DNA of 44,672 nucleotides, taken from positions 1 to 44,672 of the forward strand of contig NZ_CAMJOS010000028.1 in assembly GCF_946407605.1 (NCBI RefSeq). Direction: 5' to 3'. Of this stretch, positions 1 to 9,321 are shown one piece after another (the first letter of the stretch is position 1; the number at the start of each line of letters is the position of its first letter). A program made the translations under genes and the position numbers. The notes beneath the pieces are model-generated. The model had not been told where the DNA came from. It saw only the letters and a program-made list of their open reading frames with translations, and ran no database searches. The stretch comes from an uncultured Prevotella sp. (GTDB taxonomy: Bacteria; Bacteroidota; Bacteroidia; Bacteroidales; Bacteroidaceae).

Positions 1-742
1 GACCCATCACCTTGATGAAGTGCCAGTACTTACGGGCAGAGTTACAGTCGCGCTCAATGTTACCAATCAGCTCAGAGTATGTCTTACAAGCGGTATCGAA
101 ACCGAAAGAGGTCTCAATCTGCTCGTTCTTCAGGTCGCCGTCGATGGTCTTAGGACAACCGATTACCTGTACGCCGTAGTTCTTGGCAGCATAGTACTCA
201 GCCAGCACACAAGCGTTGGTGTTAGAGTCGTCACCACCGATAATCACGATAGCCTTGATGTTCAGCTCGCGGATAATCTCGAGACCCTTCTCAAACTGCT
301 CTACCTTCTCCAGCTTGGTACGACCAGAGCCGATCATATCGAAACCACCAGTGTTACGATATTCGTCGATGATATCGGCTGTGAGCTCCATGTAGTTATG
401 ATCTACCAGACCGCCAGGACCCAGGATGAAACCGAACAGACGGTTCTCGGGGTTCAGCTTCTTAATCTGGTCGAACAGACCTGTGATGACGTTGTGTCCG
501 CCAGGAGCCTGACCACCAGAAAGGATGACACCAACATTCATCTTCGTTGTGTTGGCCTCGGTAGCGGGTTCAAACTCCACGATAGGCATACCGTAAGTGT
601 TGGGGAACAATTTCTTGATTTCCTCCTGATCGGCCACACTCTGGGTGGCAGCACCTTCTTTCACCTTCACAGCGCCCTGCAAAGCCTTAGGCAGTTTGGG
701 CTGATAGGCGGCTCTTGCAATCTGCAATGCACTTTTCTCCAT
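1..742 (-). CDS. pfp: PPi-dependent 6-phosphofructokinase, C-terminus cut by window edge
   Basis: This gene encodes a pyrophosphate-dependent phosphofructokinase, which reversibly phosphorylates fructose 6-phosphate with PPi in cytoplasmic glycolysis. The first 247 residues are visible; the long-form family is roughly 550 residues, so about half lies beyond position 1. The sequence shows GGQAPGGHN (residues 76-84), GGDDSNTN (169-176) and PKTIDGD (197-203). The GGDDS and PKTIDGD forms mark the PPi-using class rather than the ATP-using GGDGS/PGTIDND class. The ATG at 742-740 is the only sensible start, since the conserved N-terminal leader MEKSALQIARAAYQPK begins there. It lies 46 bases downstream of the nhaD stop on the same strand, and no clear -7 box was found in that gap, so it may be co-transcribed. 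Confidence 0.93.
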   Translation of the reverse strand, partial: MEKSALQIARAAYQPKLPKALQGAVKVKEGAATQSVADQEEIKKLFPNTYGMPIVEFEPATEANTTKMNVGVILSGGQAPGGHNVITGLFDQIKKLNPENRLFGFILGPGGLVDHNYMELTADIIDEYRNTGGFDMIGSGRTKLEKVEQFEKGLEIIRELNIKAIVIIGGDDSNTNACVLAEYYAAKNYGVQVIGCPKTIDGDLKNEQIETSFGFDTACKTYSELIGNIERDCNSARKYWHFIKVMG

Positions 743-788
743 AGTCGTTTTCTTGAATTAAATAATAAATATGTTATTTTTGTTCGCT

Positions 789-2162
789 TTACACAAAACA
801 CAGGACCTCTGCTCCAAGGACAGCCAGTCCCAGCAACCAGCCCAGCAGCACCTTGAACGAGATGTTCTTGAAGTACCACCCGAAATGGATATGCTCCATC
901 TTCATCAGGGCCAGGCCGCACACGCTGCCCACAGAAAGCAGACAGCCTCCCACCGCCGTACAATAGGCGATGATCTTCCAGTAGAGTCCGTTCTGGGCAT
1001 AGTCGCCTGCATTCCACACATCATACATTGAAATACCAGAGGCAGCGATAGTGAACGAATCCACCAGACTGCTGATGATACCAGCCAACACACCTACAAT
1101 CCACAGGTTGCCAAACGTTTCATCCACCCAGTCGGCCACATCGGTAAAGACGCCCGTCTCGGTAACGACTCCCAGACCCAGCATGATACCCATCACAAAG
1201 AGCATCTGCTGTATGGCCTCATACTGTATGACACGCGGAATACGTCGCTGCGACGTCTGGTCGGTATTCATCAGTTTGCGGTTAAACGCCTCGTTGACCA
1301 CCCACAGCAGGGCCAGCACCACCAGTGCGCCGAGGAAGGCGGGCAACCGCGTAATACTCAGGAACGTAGGCACGAACCACAGTCCACCGATACCTACCAC
1401 CAGCATCAGCATGCGCTGCCAGCGGTTCAGTCGCGTATCGTCGCCACGGAAGGGAGCAAAGCCCCACTCTATGTCAATACGGCTGGGCAACCGACGGCTA
1501 ATCAGATAGGTAGGCACCACCCAGGCCACGATAGCCGGCAGAGCCAGATATGCCGAAAACTCGGTAGCCGTCACCGCCTCGTTAGCCCACAACAAGAGTC
1601 CCGTTGGGTCTCCAATCACCGTGAAGCAACCGCCACAGACGGCAGCCAGCACGATGGCCGAGCCGATGAGCATCCTTTGCGGACGACTCTTCACGATGCT
1701 ATGCATGATGACCAGCATCACGATGGTCGTGGTGAGATTGTCCAGGTTAGCCGACAGGATGAATGTGGCCAGCGTGATGGTCCACAGCAGACGGTTAGGA
1801 TTACGTGTCCTAATCCATTCGTTAATGAAGTCGAAGCACCCGTTGGTATTCAGTATCTCGATAATCGACATTGTAGCTAACAGGTACATCACAATGGCAG
1901 CAGCCTTTCCCACGTATTTCAGGAAGATGCTGTCATAGATAAAGTTCTTAACGGCATCGCTGCTAGCGGTCTCTTCGCCCAGGAATTCCGCATAGGCTCC
2001 CGGGTGCATATCCATCACGAAGTCAGTTCCCCAGATGATATAGACCACCCACCCTATGGCTGCCAGGAAGATGCTGATGGCAGCCTTGTTCACACCCGTG
2101 AGATGTGTGGTCGCAATCAGCAGATAGCTGAGCAGCAATAGCAGTACGATAATCAGCGTCAT
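789..2162 (-). CDS. nhaD: NhaD-type Na+/H+ antiporter
   Basis: This is a 457-residue polytopic inner-membrane protein of the ion transporter superfamily, matching NhaD sodium/proton antiporters in length and motif order. Hydrophobic segments run throughout, with about 11-13 predicted spans. The conserved half-helix motif ANLDNLTTTIVM is near residue 139, followed by the GDPTGLLLW loop (about residue 185) and the later SSLVDSFTIAASG segment, all typical of the family. It would extrude Na+ (or Li+) in exchange for H+. It sits 23 bases downstream of the OmpH-like gene and 46 bases upstream of pfp, all leftward, so these could form one transcription unit starting near 3036. Confidence 0.9.
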   Translation of the reverse strand: MTLIIVLLLLLSYLLIATTHLTGVNKAAISIFLAAIGWVVYIIWGTDFVMDMHPGAYAEFLGEETASSDAVKNFIYDSIFLKYVGKAAAIVMYLLATMSIIEILNTNGCFDFINEWIRTRNPNRLLWTITLATFILSANLDNLTTTIVMLVIMHSIVKSRPQRMLIGSAIVLAAVCGGCFTVIGDPTGLLLWANEAVTATEFSAYLALPAIVAWVVPTYLISRRLPSRIDIEWGFAPFRGDDTRLNRWQRMLMLVVGIGGLWFVPTFLSITRLPAFLGALVVLALLWVVNEAFNRKLMNTDQTSQRRIPRVIQYEAIQQMLFVMGIMLGLGVVTETGVFTDVADWVDETFGNLWIVGVLAGIISSLVDSFTIAASGISMYDVWNAGDYAQNGLYWKIIAYCTAVGGCLLSVGSVCGLALMKMEHIHFGWYFKNISFKVLLGWLLGLAVLGAEVLCFV

Positions 2163-2185
2163 CGGAAACTCTTACTTCTTACCTT

Positions 2186-2794
2186 TTACTTCGTTTTGGT
2201 TGAATCAGCAGGAGCAGCGTCCTTGTTGTAGCGCTTGTTCATGCCATTCACCACCTCGGCGGTAATGTCAAAACGCTGATCGGCATAGAGCACAGCAGCC
2301 TTGTTGACAATCATGTCGTACTTCTTGTCCTTGTTATAGTCAGCCAGGAAATTGTCCAGACTATCCTGCAGGGCCTGCAGGAACTTCTGCTGCTCGTTGG
2401 CCAGCTCCTTCTCCAGACGCTGCTGCAATGCCAGGATGTTCTCCTGTTCACGCTGCAGACTGGCCTGCTCAGCCTCAGCCTGTTCGCGACTGGTGAAGCC
2501 GTTGCTCTGCAGTTTCTGCTGGAAGGCCTGAGCCTTACGTTCAAACTGCTGACTCTTGCTCTGGATGGTGTTGCGGGCGTTGGTACCCTTCTTCTCGAGT
2601 TCGAGCGACATCTGCTTGGCAAACTCATATTGTGAGGTCAGCGAGTCAATCTCGATGTATGCGATACGCATGCCAGAAGGCTGTGCTGCATTGTCGGCAG
2701 CAGGTTCGTCCATTTTAGGAGCAGAGTTGTTACAAGCGTTCATCAGTCCGGCAACAGCCAGAAGTGCGAAAGCACGGAAAATGTTCTTTTTCAT
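2186..2794 (-). CDS. OmpH/Skp-like periplasmic chaperone, lipoprotein
   Basis: This 202-residue protein has a lipoprotein signal peptide ending in the lipobox LMNAC (Cys 21), a short acidic/Pro-Ala spacer, and an OmpH (Skp) domain. That domain starts with the typical beta strand MRIAYIEIDSL, then a long Gln/Glu/Lys-rich coiled coil (about residues 60-160) and a closing segment KYDMIVNKAAVLYADQRFDITAEVVNGMN. Skp-type proteins hold unfolded outer-membrane proteins in the periplasm. The membrane anchor is common in Bacteroidetes versions but unlike E. coli Skp, which is soluble. The gene lies between a small membrane protein and nhaD on the same strand. Confidence 0.85.
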   Translation of the reverse strand: MKKNIFRAFALLAVAGLMNACNNSAPKMDEPAADNAAQPSGMRIAYIEIDSLTSQYEFAKQMSLELEKKGTNARNTIQSKSQQFERKAQAFQQKLQSNGFTSREQAEAEQASLQREQENILALQQRLEKELANEQQKFLQALQDSLDNFLADYNKDKKYDMIVNKAAVLYADQRFDITAEVVNGMNKRYNKDAAPADSTKTK

Positions 2795-2809
2795 TGTGAC
2801 GTTATTGAT

Positions 2810-3022
2810 TTAATTGTTTCTTTCTTTTACAGCCAGCCGACTCTTTGTCCGCTGTTCGCGATCTTGGTCCATCACACAGTGAATACCTCTCTCTCGCATC
2901 GCCTTCGAGTCGTGAATATGCTGCGAAGAAAAGCGTCCATCCTTGCGAAAAACCAGTTTTATGCACAAAAATGCCATCGAGATAGCAATTATTAACGTGC
3001 TTATTGCGATTATTTCATTCAT
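2810..3022 (-). CDS. small conserved membrane protein of Bacteroidales (function unknown)
   Basis: This 70-residue protein has one N-terminal transmembrane helix (about residues 3-25), then KDGRFSSQHIHDSKAMRERG and an ending rich in Arg and Lys. I recognise the FSSQHI...MRERGIHCV..QDRE pattern as a small hypothetical protein common in Bacteroidales; no function is known to me. A longer reading frame opens at 3055, but a -7 box (3050-3042) lies inside that extension, so the ATG at 3022 is the likely start with a short leader. It is followed after 15 bases by the OmpH-like gene. Confidence 0.7.
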   Translation of the reverse strand: MNEIIAISTLIIAISMAFLCIKLVFRKDGRFSSQHIHDSKAMRERGIHCVMDQDREQRTKSRLAVKERNN

Positions 3023-3028
3023 TTTTAC

Positions 3029-3037
3029 TACTTTTGC
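3029..3037 (+). promoter_or_regulatory. -7 box of pepD promoter
   Basis: TACTTTTGC matches the Bacteroidetes -7 consensus TAnnTTTG. It lies 52 bases before the pepD start and faces the -7 box of the leftward small-protein gene, four bases away. Confidence 0.6.
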
Positions 3038-3041
3038 GGGT

Positions 3042-3050
3042 GCAAAGTTA
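3042..3050 (-). promoter_or_regulatory. -7 box for the small-protein/ompH/nhaD group
   Basis: On the minus strand this reads TAACTTTGC, a perfect TAnnTTTGC box. Transcription would begin near 3036, about 14 bases before the chosen ATG at 3022. Confidence 0.65.
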
Positions 3051-3089
3051 CGCATTTAATATCAAACATTAAAAATTAAAACATTAAAA

Positions 3090-4541
3090 ATGAATAAAAG
3101 TGACTTAAAACCTGCCTCAGTATTCGAGCAGTTTGCAAAGATTAACGAAATCCCCCGCCCTTCGAAGCACGAAGAGAAGATGATTGAATACCTTAAGCAG
3201 TGGGGTGAGAGCCATCAGTTGGAGACCAAAGTCGACGAAACGGGCAATGTGCTCATACGCAAACCGGCCACCAAAGGCTACGAGAACCGTAAGACGGTGA
3301 TTCTGCAGAGCCACATGGATATGGTGTGCGACAAGCTGGTCGATGTGGACTTCGACTTCAACAAGGATGCCATCCAGACTTATGTCGATGGTGAGTGGCT
3401 GCGCGCCAAAGGCACCACGCTGGGTGCCGACGACGGTATCGGCTGCGCCATCGAGCTGGCCATCCTCGAGGCCGACGACATTGAACACGGTCCGCTGGAG
3501 TGTGTCTTCACCCGCGATGAGGAGACAGGTTTGTCTGGTGCCGAGGGCATGAAGGCCGGCTTCATGACGGGCGATTACCTCATCAACCTCGACTCTGAGG
3601 ACGAGGGCGAGATGTTCGTCAGCTGTGCCGGTGGCCGCAACACACAGGCCAAGTTCACCTTCAAGCGCGAAGAGGCTCCTGCCGGTTCGTTCTTCCTGCG
3701 TGCCCAGCTCAAGGGTCTCACGGGTGGACACTCTGGCGACGATATCAATAAGAAGCGCGCCAATGCCATCAAACTCTTAGGCCGTTTCCTGTTCCAGACC
3801 ATGAACCGCTACGAGGGTGTGCGTCTGGCACAGTTCGATTCAGGTAAGCTGCACAATGCTATTCCTCGCGACGGACAGTTCGTCATTGCCGTTCCTAACG
3901 ATGTGAAAGAGAACGTAAAGGCCGACTGGAACGTGTTTGCCGCACAGGTGGAGGACGAGTTCCACGTGACCGACACCCAGATGGTGTGGACAATGGAGTC
4001 TGCCGATGCCGAACCCGTCATCGAGGCTCAGGTGGCCAAGAACTTCGTGTGGGCGCTGCAGGCCATTGACAACGGCATCTACGCCATTTGTCAGGACCCC
4101 GAGCTCAACGGAATGGTCGAGACCTCGAGCAATATCGCTGCCATCCACTCTTCCGAGACCGAGATCAACATCCTCTCGTCGCAGCGTTCTAACGTGATGT
4201 CTAATCTCGACAATATGTGCGCCACCATCGTGGCTACCTTCCAACTGGCAGGTGCCGAAGCCCACAGCAGCGACGGCTATCCCGCCTGGAAGATGCGTGC
4301 CGAGAGTAAGCTGCGCGACACCGTCGTTGCCACCTACAAACAGCTCTTCGGTAAGGAGCCCATTGTGCGCGGCATTCACGCCGGTCTTGAGTGCGGTCTG
4401 TTCTCCGAGCGCTATCCCAACATCGACATGATTTCGTTCGGCCCCACCCTTCGCGATGTCCACACGCCCGACGAGCGTCTGTATATCCCCACCGTGCAGA
4501 TGGTATGGGATCACCTGCTGTTGGTTCTCAAGTCACTCTAA
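3090..4541 (+). CDS. pepD: aminoacyl-histidine dipeptidase (M20 family)
   Basis: This 483-residue protein matches PepD (Xaa-His dipeptidase, carnosinase-like) in length and motif order. It hydrolyses dipeptides with two metal ions in the cytoplasm. Visible ligand and catalytic motifs are HMDMV (His 75), GADDGIG (Asp 114/115), RDEETGLSG (Glu 144/145), NLDSED (Asp 168) and a C-terminal HAGLECG. The lid/dimerisation segment lies between about residues 185 and 400, with GLTGGHSGDDI at its start. The start is preceded by repeats of an ATTAAAA-like 7-8-mer (3066-3089), an A/T-rich upstream region typical of Bacteroidetes translation starts. Confidence 0.93.
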   Translation: MNKSDLKPASVFEQFAKINEIPRPSKHEEKMIEYLKQWGESHQLETKVDETGNVLIRKPATKGYENRKTVILQSHMDMVCDKLVDVDFDFNKDAIQTYVDGEWLRAKGTTLGADDGIGCAIELAILEADDIEHGPLECVFTRDEETGLSGAEGMKAGFMTGDYLINLDSEDEGEMFVSCAGGRNTQAKFTFKREEAPAGSFFLRAQLKGLTGGHSGDDINKKRANAIKLLGRFLFQTMNRYEGVRLAQFDSGKLHNAIPRDGQFVIAVPNDVKENVKADWNVFAAQVEDEFHVTDTQMVWTMESADAEPVIEAQVAKNFVWALQAIDNGIYAICQDPELNGMVETSSNIAAIHSSETEINILSSQRSNVMSNLDNMCATIVATFQLAGAEAHSSDGYPAWKMRAESKLRDTVVATYKQLFGKEPIVRGIHAGLECGLFSERYPNIDMISFGPTLRDVHTPDERLYIPTVQMVWDHLLLVLKSL

Positions 4542-4560
4542 TACTCATTATTAATATAAG

Positions 4561-7413
4561 GTGAGTCAGTCATACATAGAAATCAAGGGAGCGCGCGTCA
4601 ACAACCTCAAGAATGTTGACGTGCGCATACCCCGCAATAAGTTCATCGTCATCGCCGGCGTCTCTGGCTCGGGTAAGTCGTCGTTGGCATTCGACACGCT
4701 CTATGCCGAGGGTCAGCGCCGCTATGTGGAGAGTCTGTCCAGCTATGCACGACAGTTCCTTGGGCGCATGAACAAGCCCGAGTGCGACTTCATTCGCGGC
4801 ATTCCGCCCGCCATCGCCATCGAGCAGAAGGTCATTGCGCGCAATCCCCGCAGTACCGTAGGCACCTCTACCGAAATCTACGAATACTTGCGCCTGCTCT
4901 TTGCTCGCATAGGCCACACCTTTTCTCCTGTCAGCGGCGAAGAGGTGCGCAAGCACACCACCGAGGACGTCATCAGCAAGATGCTGGAGTTCTCTCAGGG
5001 CACCAAGTTTATGGTGCTGGCACCCTTGAAGGTTCAGGAGGGCCGCACCACCGAGCAGCAGCTCAAGGCCTGCATCCTGCAGGGCTACAGCCGCATCTGC
5101 GTTGATAATGAGATAGTTAGGATTGACGATTATCTGGACTATATCGTATCACCAGACCCTGCGGTGTCTCATGTGGGACGACTGTTCCTCGTTATCGACC
5201 GCCTGTCGGTTGACGACTCTAAGGACAATATCGCCCGCCTGGTCGACTCGTCCGAGACGGCGTTCTACGAGGGTCAGGGCGAGATGCGCCTGCTGTTCCT
5301 GCCCTCAGGACTATGTTATGACTTCTCCACCCGTTTCGAGGCCGACGGCATCACCTTTGAAGAGCCCACCGACCAGCTGTTCTCCTTTAACTCGCCCGCC
5401 GGCGCCTGTCCTGAGTGTCAGGGCTTTGGCAGCATCATCGGCATCGACGAACATCTGGTCATCCCCAACACGTCGCTGTCGGTCTACGACGGCTGCGTGG
5501 TTCCCTGGCACGGTGAGAAAATGGGCGAATGGAAGAACTGGTTCATCCGCCATGCGGCCATCGACGACTTCCCCATCTTCGAGCCCTACTACAACCTCAC
5601 CCAGCAACAGAAAGACTGGCTGTGGCACGGGCTGCCCTGCGACCACAACGAGAAAGAAAAGCCTTGCATCGACTCGTTCTTCGAGATGGTCAAGGACAAC
5701 CAATATAAAATTCAGTATCGCGTCATGCTGAGCCGCTACAGGGGTAAGACCGCTTGTCCTACGTGTAGAGGTTCACGTCTGAAGCCCGAGGCCAACTACG
5801 TCAAAATCGACGGTCACAGCATCACCGATTTGGTGCAGATGCCTGTGGTTCGACTGCAGGATTGGTTCGCCCATCTGGAGCTTAACGAGCACGATGCTGA
5901 GGTAGCAAAACGACTGCTCATCGAGATTAAGTCACGATTGCAATTCCTTCTGGACGTGGGACTTGGCTATCTGACGCTCAACCGTTTGTCTAACTCACTC
6001 TCGGGTGGTGAGAGCCAGCGTATCAACCTCTGCACATCGCTCGGTTCCAGTCTTGTGGGCTCGCTCTACATCCTCGACGAGCCCAGCATCGGACTGCACT
6101 CTCGCGACACAGACCGACTGGTTCACGTGCTGCGCGAACTGCAAGCCTTGGGCAACACAGTGGTGGTGGTTGAGCACGATGAGGAGATTATCCGCCAGGC
6201 TGACTATCTCATCGACGTAGGTCCCGATGCGGGTCGCCTGGGTGGCGAGATAGTCTTTAGTGGAGAGTGTAGAATGGAGAATGGAGAGTTTGCTACCGCC
6301 TCTCCGTCTGCGCAGTCATCAATGGCGGCAGCAAACTCTAAACCAAGCCACACCCTCGACTATCTCAGCGGCAAGGAAACCATTCCCGTACCCACCTCGC
6401 GACGCCCCTGGAACCGCCACATCGACATTCTCGGGGCCCGCATGAACAACCTGCGCGGCATCAACGTGCAGATACCGCTCAACGTGCTCACGGTGGTCAC
6501 AGGCGTCTCGGGCAGCGGCAAGTCGTCACTCATCAAGGGTATCCTCTACCCCGCCCTCAGGCGCCACTTGGGCGATATGTGCGATGCACCAGGCGAATAC
6601 ACCAGTCTGGGCGGCGATATCGACGCTATCCGTCGCATCGAGTTTGTAGACCAGAACCCCATCGGCAAGTCCTCACGCTCTAATCCCGCCACCTATGTGA
6701 AAGCCTACGACGCCATCCGAGACCTCTATGCCGAACAGCCACTGTCGCAGCAGATGGGCTTCAGCCCGCAGTATTTCTCGTTCAACGCCGACGGTGGCCG
6801 TTGCGACGAGTGCAAGGGCGCAGGCACCATCACCGTAGAGATGCAGTTTATGGCCGACTTGGTGCTCGAGTGCGAAGCCTGTCACGGTAAGCGTTTCAAG
6901 CACGACATCCTCGATGTGCGCTACGAGGGCAAGAACATCGACGACGTGCTGAATATGACCATCTCCGAGGCCATCGAGTTCTTCGGACAGCATAAGCAGA
7001 AGACCATCGTCAACCGCCTGAAGCCCCTCGAGGACGTAGGTCTGGGCTATATCCGCCTGGGCCAGAACTCCAGCACGCTGTCGGGCGGTGAGAACCAGCG
7101 CGTAAAACTGGCCTACTTCATTGGTCAGGAGAAGCAGGAGCCCACGCTCTTCATCTTCGACGAGCCCACTACGGGTCTGCATTTCCACGATATCAAGCGC
7201 CTCATGTCGTCGCTCGACGCCCTGATAGCGCGTGGCCACACGGTGCTGATTATCGAGCACAATATGGACGTCATCAAGCTGGCCGACCACGTTATAGACC
7301 TGGGACCTGACGGCGGCGATCGCGGCGGCAACCTCGTGGTGGCCGGAACGCCCGAGGAGGTGGCCCAGTGCAAGGAGAGTATCACAGGAAAATATCTTAA
7401 ACCGAAAATATGA
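4561..7413 (+). CDS. uvrA: UvrA-type excinuclease ABC subunit A (paralogue 1)
   Basis: This 950-residue UvrA has two ABC ATPase halves that recognise DNA lesions in nucleotide excision repair. The first P-loop GVSGSGKSS is near residue 33, signature LSGGESQR near residue 480, and second P-loop GVSGSGKSS near residue 653; the second signature LSGGENQR differs slightly. Zinc ligands appear as CPECQG, CPTCRG and a CDEC...CEAC pair. The start codon is GTG at 4561, 19 bases after pepD, and the stop overlaps cdd by four bases. The inter-domain linker (residues 567-576) is encoded by a GGAGAAT-type tandem repeat. A second full uvrA lies at 27308-30184, so this copy may be specialised; it is not obviously a drug-resistance type. 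Confidence 0.92.
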   Translation: MSQSYIEIKGARVNNLKNVDVRIPRNKFIVIAGVSGSGKSSLAFDTLYAEGQRRYVESLSSYARQFLGRMNKPECDFIRGIPPAIAIEQKVIARNPRSTVGTSTEIYEYLRLLFARIGHTFSPVSGEEVRKHTTEDVISKMLEFSQGTKFMVLAPLKVQEGRTTEQQLKACILQGYSRICVDNEIVRIDDYLDYIVSPDPAVSHVGRLFLVIDRLSVDDSKDNIARLVDSSETAFYEGQGEMRLLFLPSGLCYDFSTRFEADGITFEEPTDQLFSFNSPAGACPECQGFGSIIGIDEHLVIPNTSLSVYDGCVVPWHGEKMGEWKNWFIRHAAIDDFPIFEPYYNLTQQQKDWLWHGLPCDHNEKEKPCIDSFFEMVKDNQYKIQYRVMLSRYRGKTACPTCRGSRLKPEANYVKIDGHSITDLVQMPVVRLQDWFAHLELNEHDAEVAKRLLIEIKSRLQFLLDVGLGYLTLNRLSNSLSGGESQRINLCTSLGSSLVGSLYILDEPSIGLHSRDTDRLVHVLRELQALGNTVVVVEHDEEIIRQADYLIDVGPDAGRLGGEIVFSGECRMENGEFATASPSAQSSMAAANSKPSHTLDYLSGKETIPVPTSRRPWNRHIDILGARMNNLRGINVQIPLNVLTVVTGVSGSGKSSLIKGILYPALRRHLGDMCDAPGEYTSLGGDIDAIRRIEFVDQNPIGKSSRSNPATYVKAYDAIRDLYAEQPLSQQMGFSPQYFSFNADGGRCDECKGAGTITVEMQFMADLVLECEACHGKRFKHDILDVRYEGKNIDDVLNMTISEAIEFFGQHKQKTIVNRLKPLEDVGLGYIRLGQNSSTLSGGENQRVKLAYFIGQEKQEPTLFIFDEPTTGLHFHDIKRLMSSLDALIARGHTVLIIEHNMDVIKLADHVIDLGPDGGDRGGNLVVAGTPEEVAQCKESITGKYLKPKI
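6261..6290 (+). repeat. purine-rich 7-bp-type tandem repeat within uvrA
   Basis: Imperfect repeats of GGAGAAT/GGAGAGT run in frame through the linker between the two ATPase halves, giving the peptide GECRMENGEF. A similar repeat occupies the same linker of the second uvrA. Confidence 0.7.
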
Positions 7414-7883
7414 AAGAACTGAACCTAAAACCCGTCATCATGGAGTGTCAGATGGACGAGCTGCCCAGCGACGAACAGTATCTGGTGCAGAAAGCCATCG
7501 AGTCGACCAACAACAGCTACGCCAGGTACTCACACTTCTGCGTGGGTGCCGCCGTGCAGCTCGACAATGGCGAGGTGCTGCCAGGCTGTAATCAGGAGAA
7601 TGCGGCCTTCCCTGCCGGCATCTGTGCCGAGCGGTCGGCCATCTTCGCTGCTGGCGCTCAGTATCCCAATGCCGCCGTAGAAAAGATTGCCATCGCAGCC
7701 CGCGAGCCCAACGGCAACCTCACAGCCGAGCCCGTGAGCCCTTGCGGCACCTGTCGTCAGGTGCTCATCGAGACCGAGACGCGTTTCCAGCGCCCCATCC
7801 GCATCCTGCTCTATGGGCGCAACCGCATCTACGTGATGGATGGCATCAGTCACCTCATGCCGCTCTCGTTTACTGAGTTCTAA
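7410..7883 (+). CDS. cdd: cytidine deaminase
   Basis: This is a 157-residue homotetrameric-class cytidine deaminase, which converts cytidine or deoxycytidine to the uridine form in pyrimidine salvage. The zinc and catalytic motifs are visible: CAERSA (Cys and catalytic Glu, about residues 72-77) and PCGTCRQ (two Cys ligands, about 111-117). FCVGAAVQLDNGEVLPGCNQENAAFPAG is the typical substrate-binding region. Its ATG overlaps the uvrA stop (ATGA), which suggests translational coupling. It ends 7 bases before the convergent stop of the next leftward gene. Confidence 0.94.
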   Translation: MKELNLKPVIMECQMDELPSDEQYLVQKAIESTNNSYARYSHFCVGAAVQLDNGEVLPGCNQENAAFPAGICAERSAIFAAGAQYPNAAVEKIAIAAREPNGNLTAEPVSPCGTCRQVLIETETRFQRPIRILLYGRNRIYVMDGISHLMPLSFTEF

Positions 7884-7890
7884 AAAAGAG

Positions 7891-9267
7891 TTAATAGCAG
7901 CCCCAACCTTGGGCTGTCGATACCGAATCCAGGTGGAAGTCGTACTTCAGGTTCTCCTCGTCCACGAGTTTGAAGTGCATCTTTCCCTGTATGGAGTCTT
8001 TGGGCGTCTCCCAAAGAATATTCACAAAGGTAATGCTGTCGCTATCGCTGGGCTCCACCTTCGGCGTGCGCAGCAATGAGTTGTGGAACATATAGGCAAA
8101 CACATTCGTTGTATCCGTTTGCTCGCCCATCACCACATCATCCTCATAGCCCGTCACGATGCTACTGTCGCACAGCAGTCCGTAGAGCGGCATCTTGTTG
8201 TGGAAGCGCAAGGCCGCGCCGCGACCGCCGGCAAAGGGATAGAACTGTGCCAGCGTGCAACGCCTGATGTCGGCCAGTCCGCCCACCACCTGCACGCAGT
8301 CGCCCTTCATGTTCGACACCAGACACTGGTAGAGCCTGATGTTGGCGTTGAAGCTCACCACACCCGCTCCGGCGCAGTTATGCACCACGCAGCGCTCCAT
8401 ATCCAGCCTGTACACCTGGTCGTCGAAGGCGGCCGAGTCGCACACAACGCCAAATTTTCCAGCATTACGTATTTCTGTAGCTCTCAATATGTTATTCGTT
8501 GACGATGAGCGGATTACGACACCGCCAGTCTGCCCCCACTGACCACTCACACGGTCGTATGGCAGGTAGTCGAACATATAGTCCAGACGGTCGCCGCGCA
8601 TCACCACGCTGTCGGTCACCAGGCGTCCATACACCTCAATGCCCTTGCCGTCGTGGAAATACATCGTCGTGTTTCTAATGGTCAGCGTCACCGCGCTGTC
8701 AACGCGCAGACCGCCATACACCACCACCGGCCGCTGGCTCTCTATCAGCGAGTCGCTCTTCACCACCACATCGCGCATAAAGATTGCATCCCAGGCGTGA
8801 CCCTGCAGCACCACGCGCTGCTCTACCCCGCTCTCCAGCTTGAATATCAGCTCGTCCTCTATCAGTTGAGGCTCCAGCTGTCCGTTCTCAGGTGCCGTCA
8901 GCTCCACAAACACGCGAATGCTGTCGTTCTTGCGCACCTCCAGGTCGCTGACTATCGAGCCCATGCTGTTGTCCAGATACGTGCCGTCCACGTTCACGCG
9001 GAAGCCCGTCTGGTTGCCCTGCTTCAGCCTCACGCTCTTCAGCCTGATGCCGTCGTCGGCGTTGTTATACACCCAGAAGTCGTAGGTGCGCGACCCGATG
9101 GACGAAAACACCGTATCCATCTTCACCGAGTCAACACCCATCGTCAGTCGTGCCGACGTGCTGGAGGTAAACGTGTCGTCGTCCTCACACGCCACCACCG
9201 CCGCCATTATAGCGAGAAAAAGAAAAAGCCGTCTTATCATATACAGATAAAACGGACTTTTCCTCAT
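7891..9267 (-). CDS. right-handed beta-helix lipoprotein, function unknown
   Basis: This 458-residue exported lipoprotein has its lipobox at AAVVAC (Cys 27), followed by an acidic EDDD that may favour surface export. Residues about 40-165 form a beta-rich domain; residues 185-400 contain repeating turns such as VVVYGGLRVDSAVTLTIRN and GVVSFNANIRLYQCLVSNMKGDCVQVVGG, typical of right-handed parallel beta-helices. I know homologues only as hypothetical Bacteroidales lipoproteins. Unusually for this window, a GGAGG sequence (9282-9278) sits 10 bases before the ATG at 9267, which supports that start over an internal ATG nine codons in. Confidence 0.8.
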   Translation of the reverse strand: MRKSPFYLYMIRRLFLFLAIMAAVVACEDDDTFTSSTSARLTMGVDSVKMDTVFSSIGSRTYDFWVYNNADDGIRLKSVRLKQGNQTGFRVNVDGTYLDNSMGSIVSDLEVRKNDSIRVFVELTAPENGQLEPQLIEDELIFKLESGVEQRVVLQGHAWDAIFMRDVVVKSDSLIESQRPVVVYGGLRVDSAVTLTIRNTTMYFHDGKGIEVYGRLVTDSVVMRGDRLDYMFDYLPYDRVSGQWGQTGGVVIRSSSTNNILRATEIRNAGKFGVVCDSAAFDDQVYRLDMERCVVHNCAGAGVVSFNANIRLYQCLVSNMKGDCVQVVGGLADIRRCTLAQFYPFAGGRGAALRFHNKMPLYGLLCDSSIVTGYEDDVVMGEQTDTTNVFAYMFHNSLLRTPKVEPSDSDSITFVNILWETPKDSIQGKMHFKLVDEENLKYDFHLDSVSTAQGWGCY

Positions 9268-9321
9268 TTTATTGTTTCCTCCTTTTTACTTTTAGTCCAG
9301 TCTGCTTTCGCAGCCTTCACC

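Noticed and set aside
20..856. 278-residue plus-strand frame over the start of the window
   Set aside because: It is antisense to the phosphofructokinase, whose minus-strand reading has all catalytic motifs.
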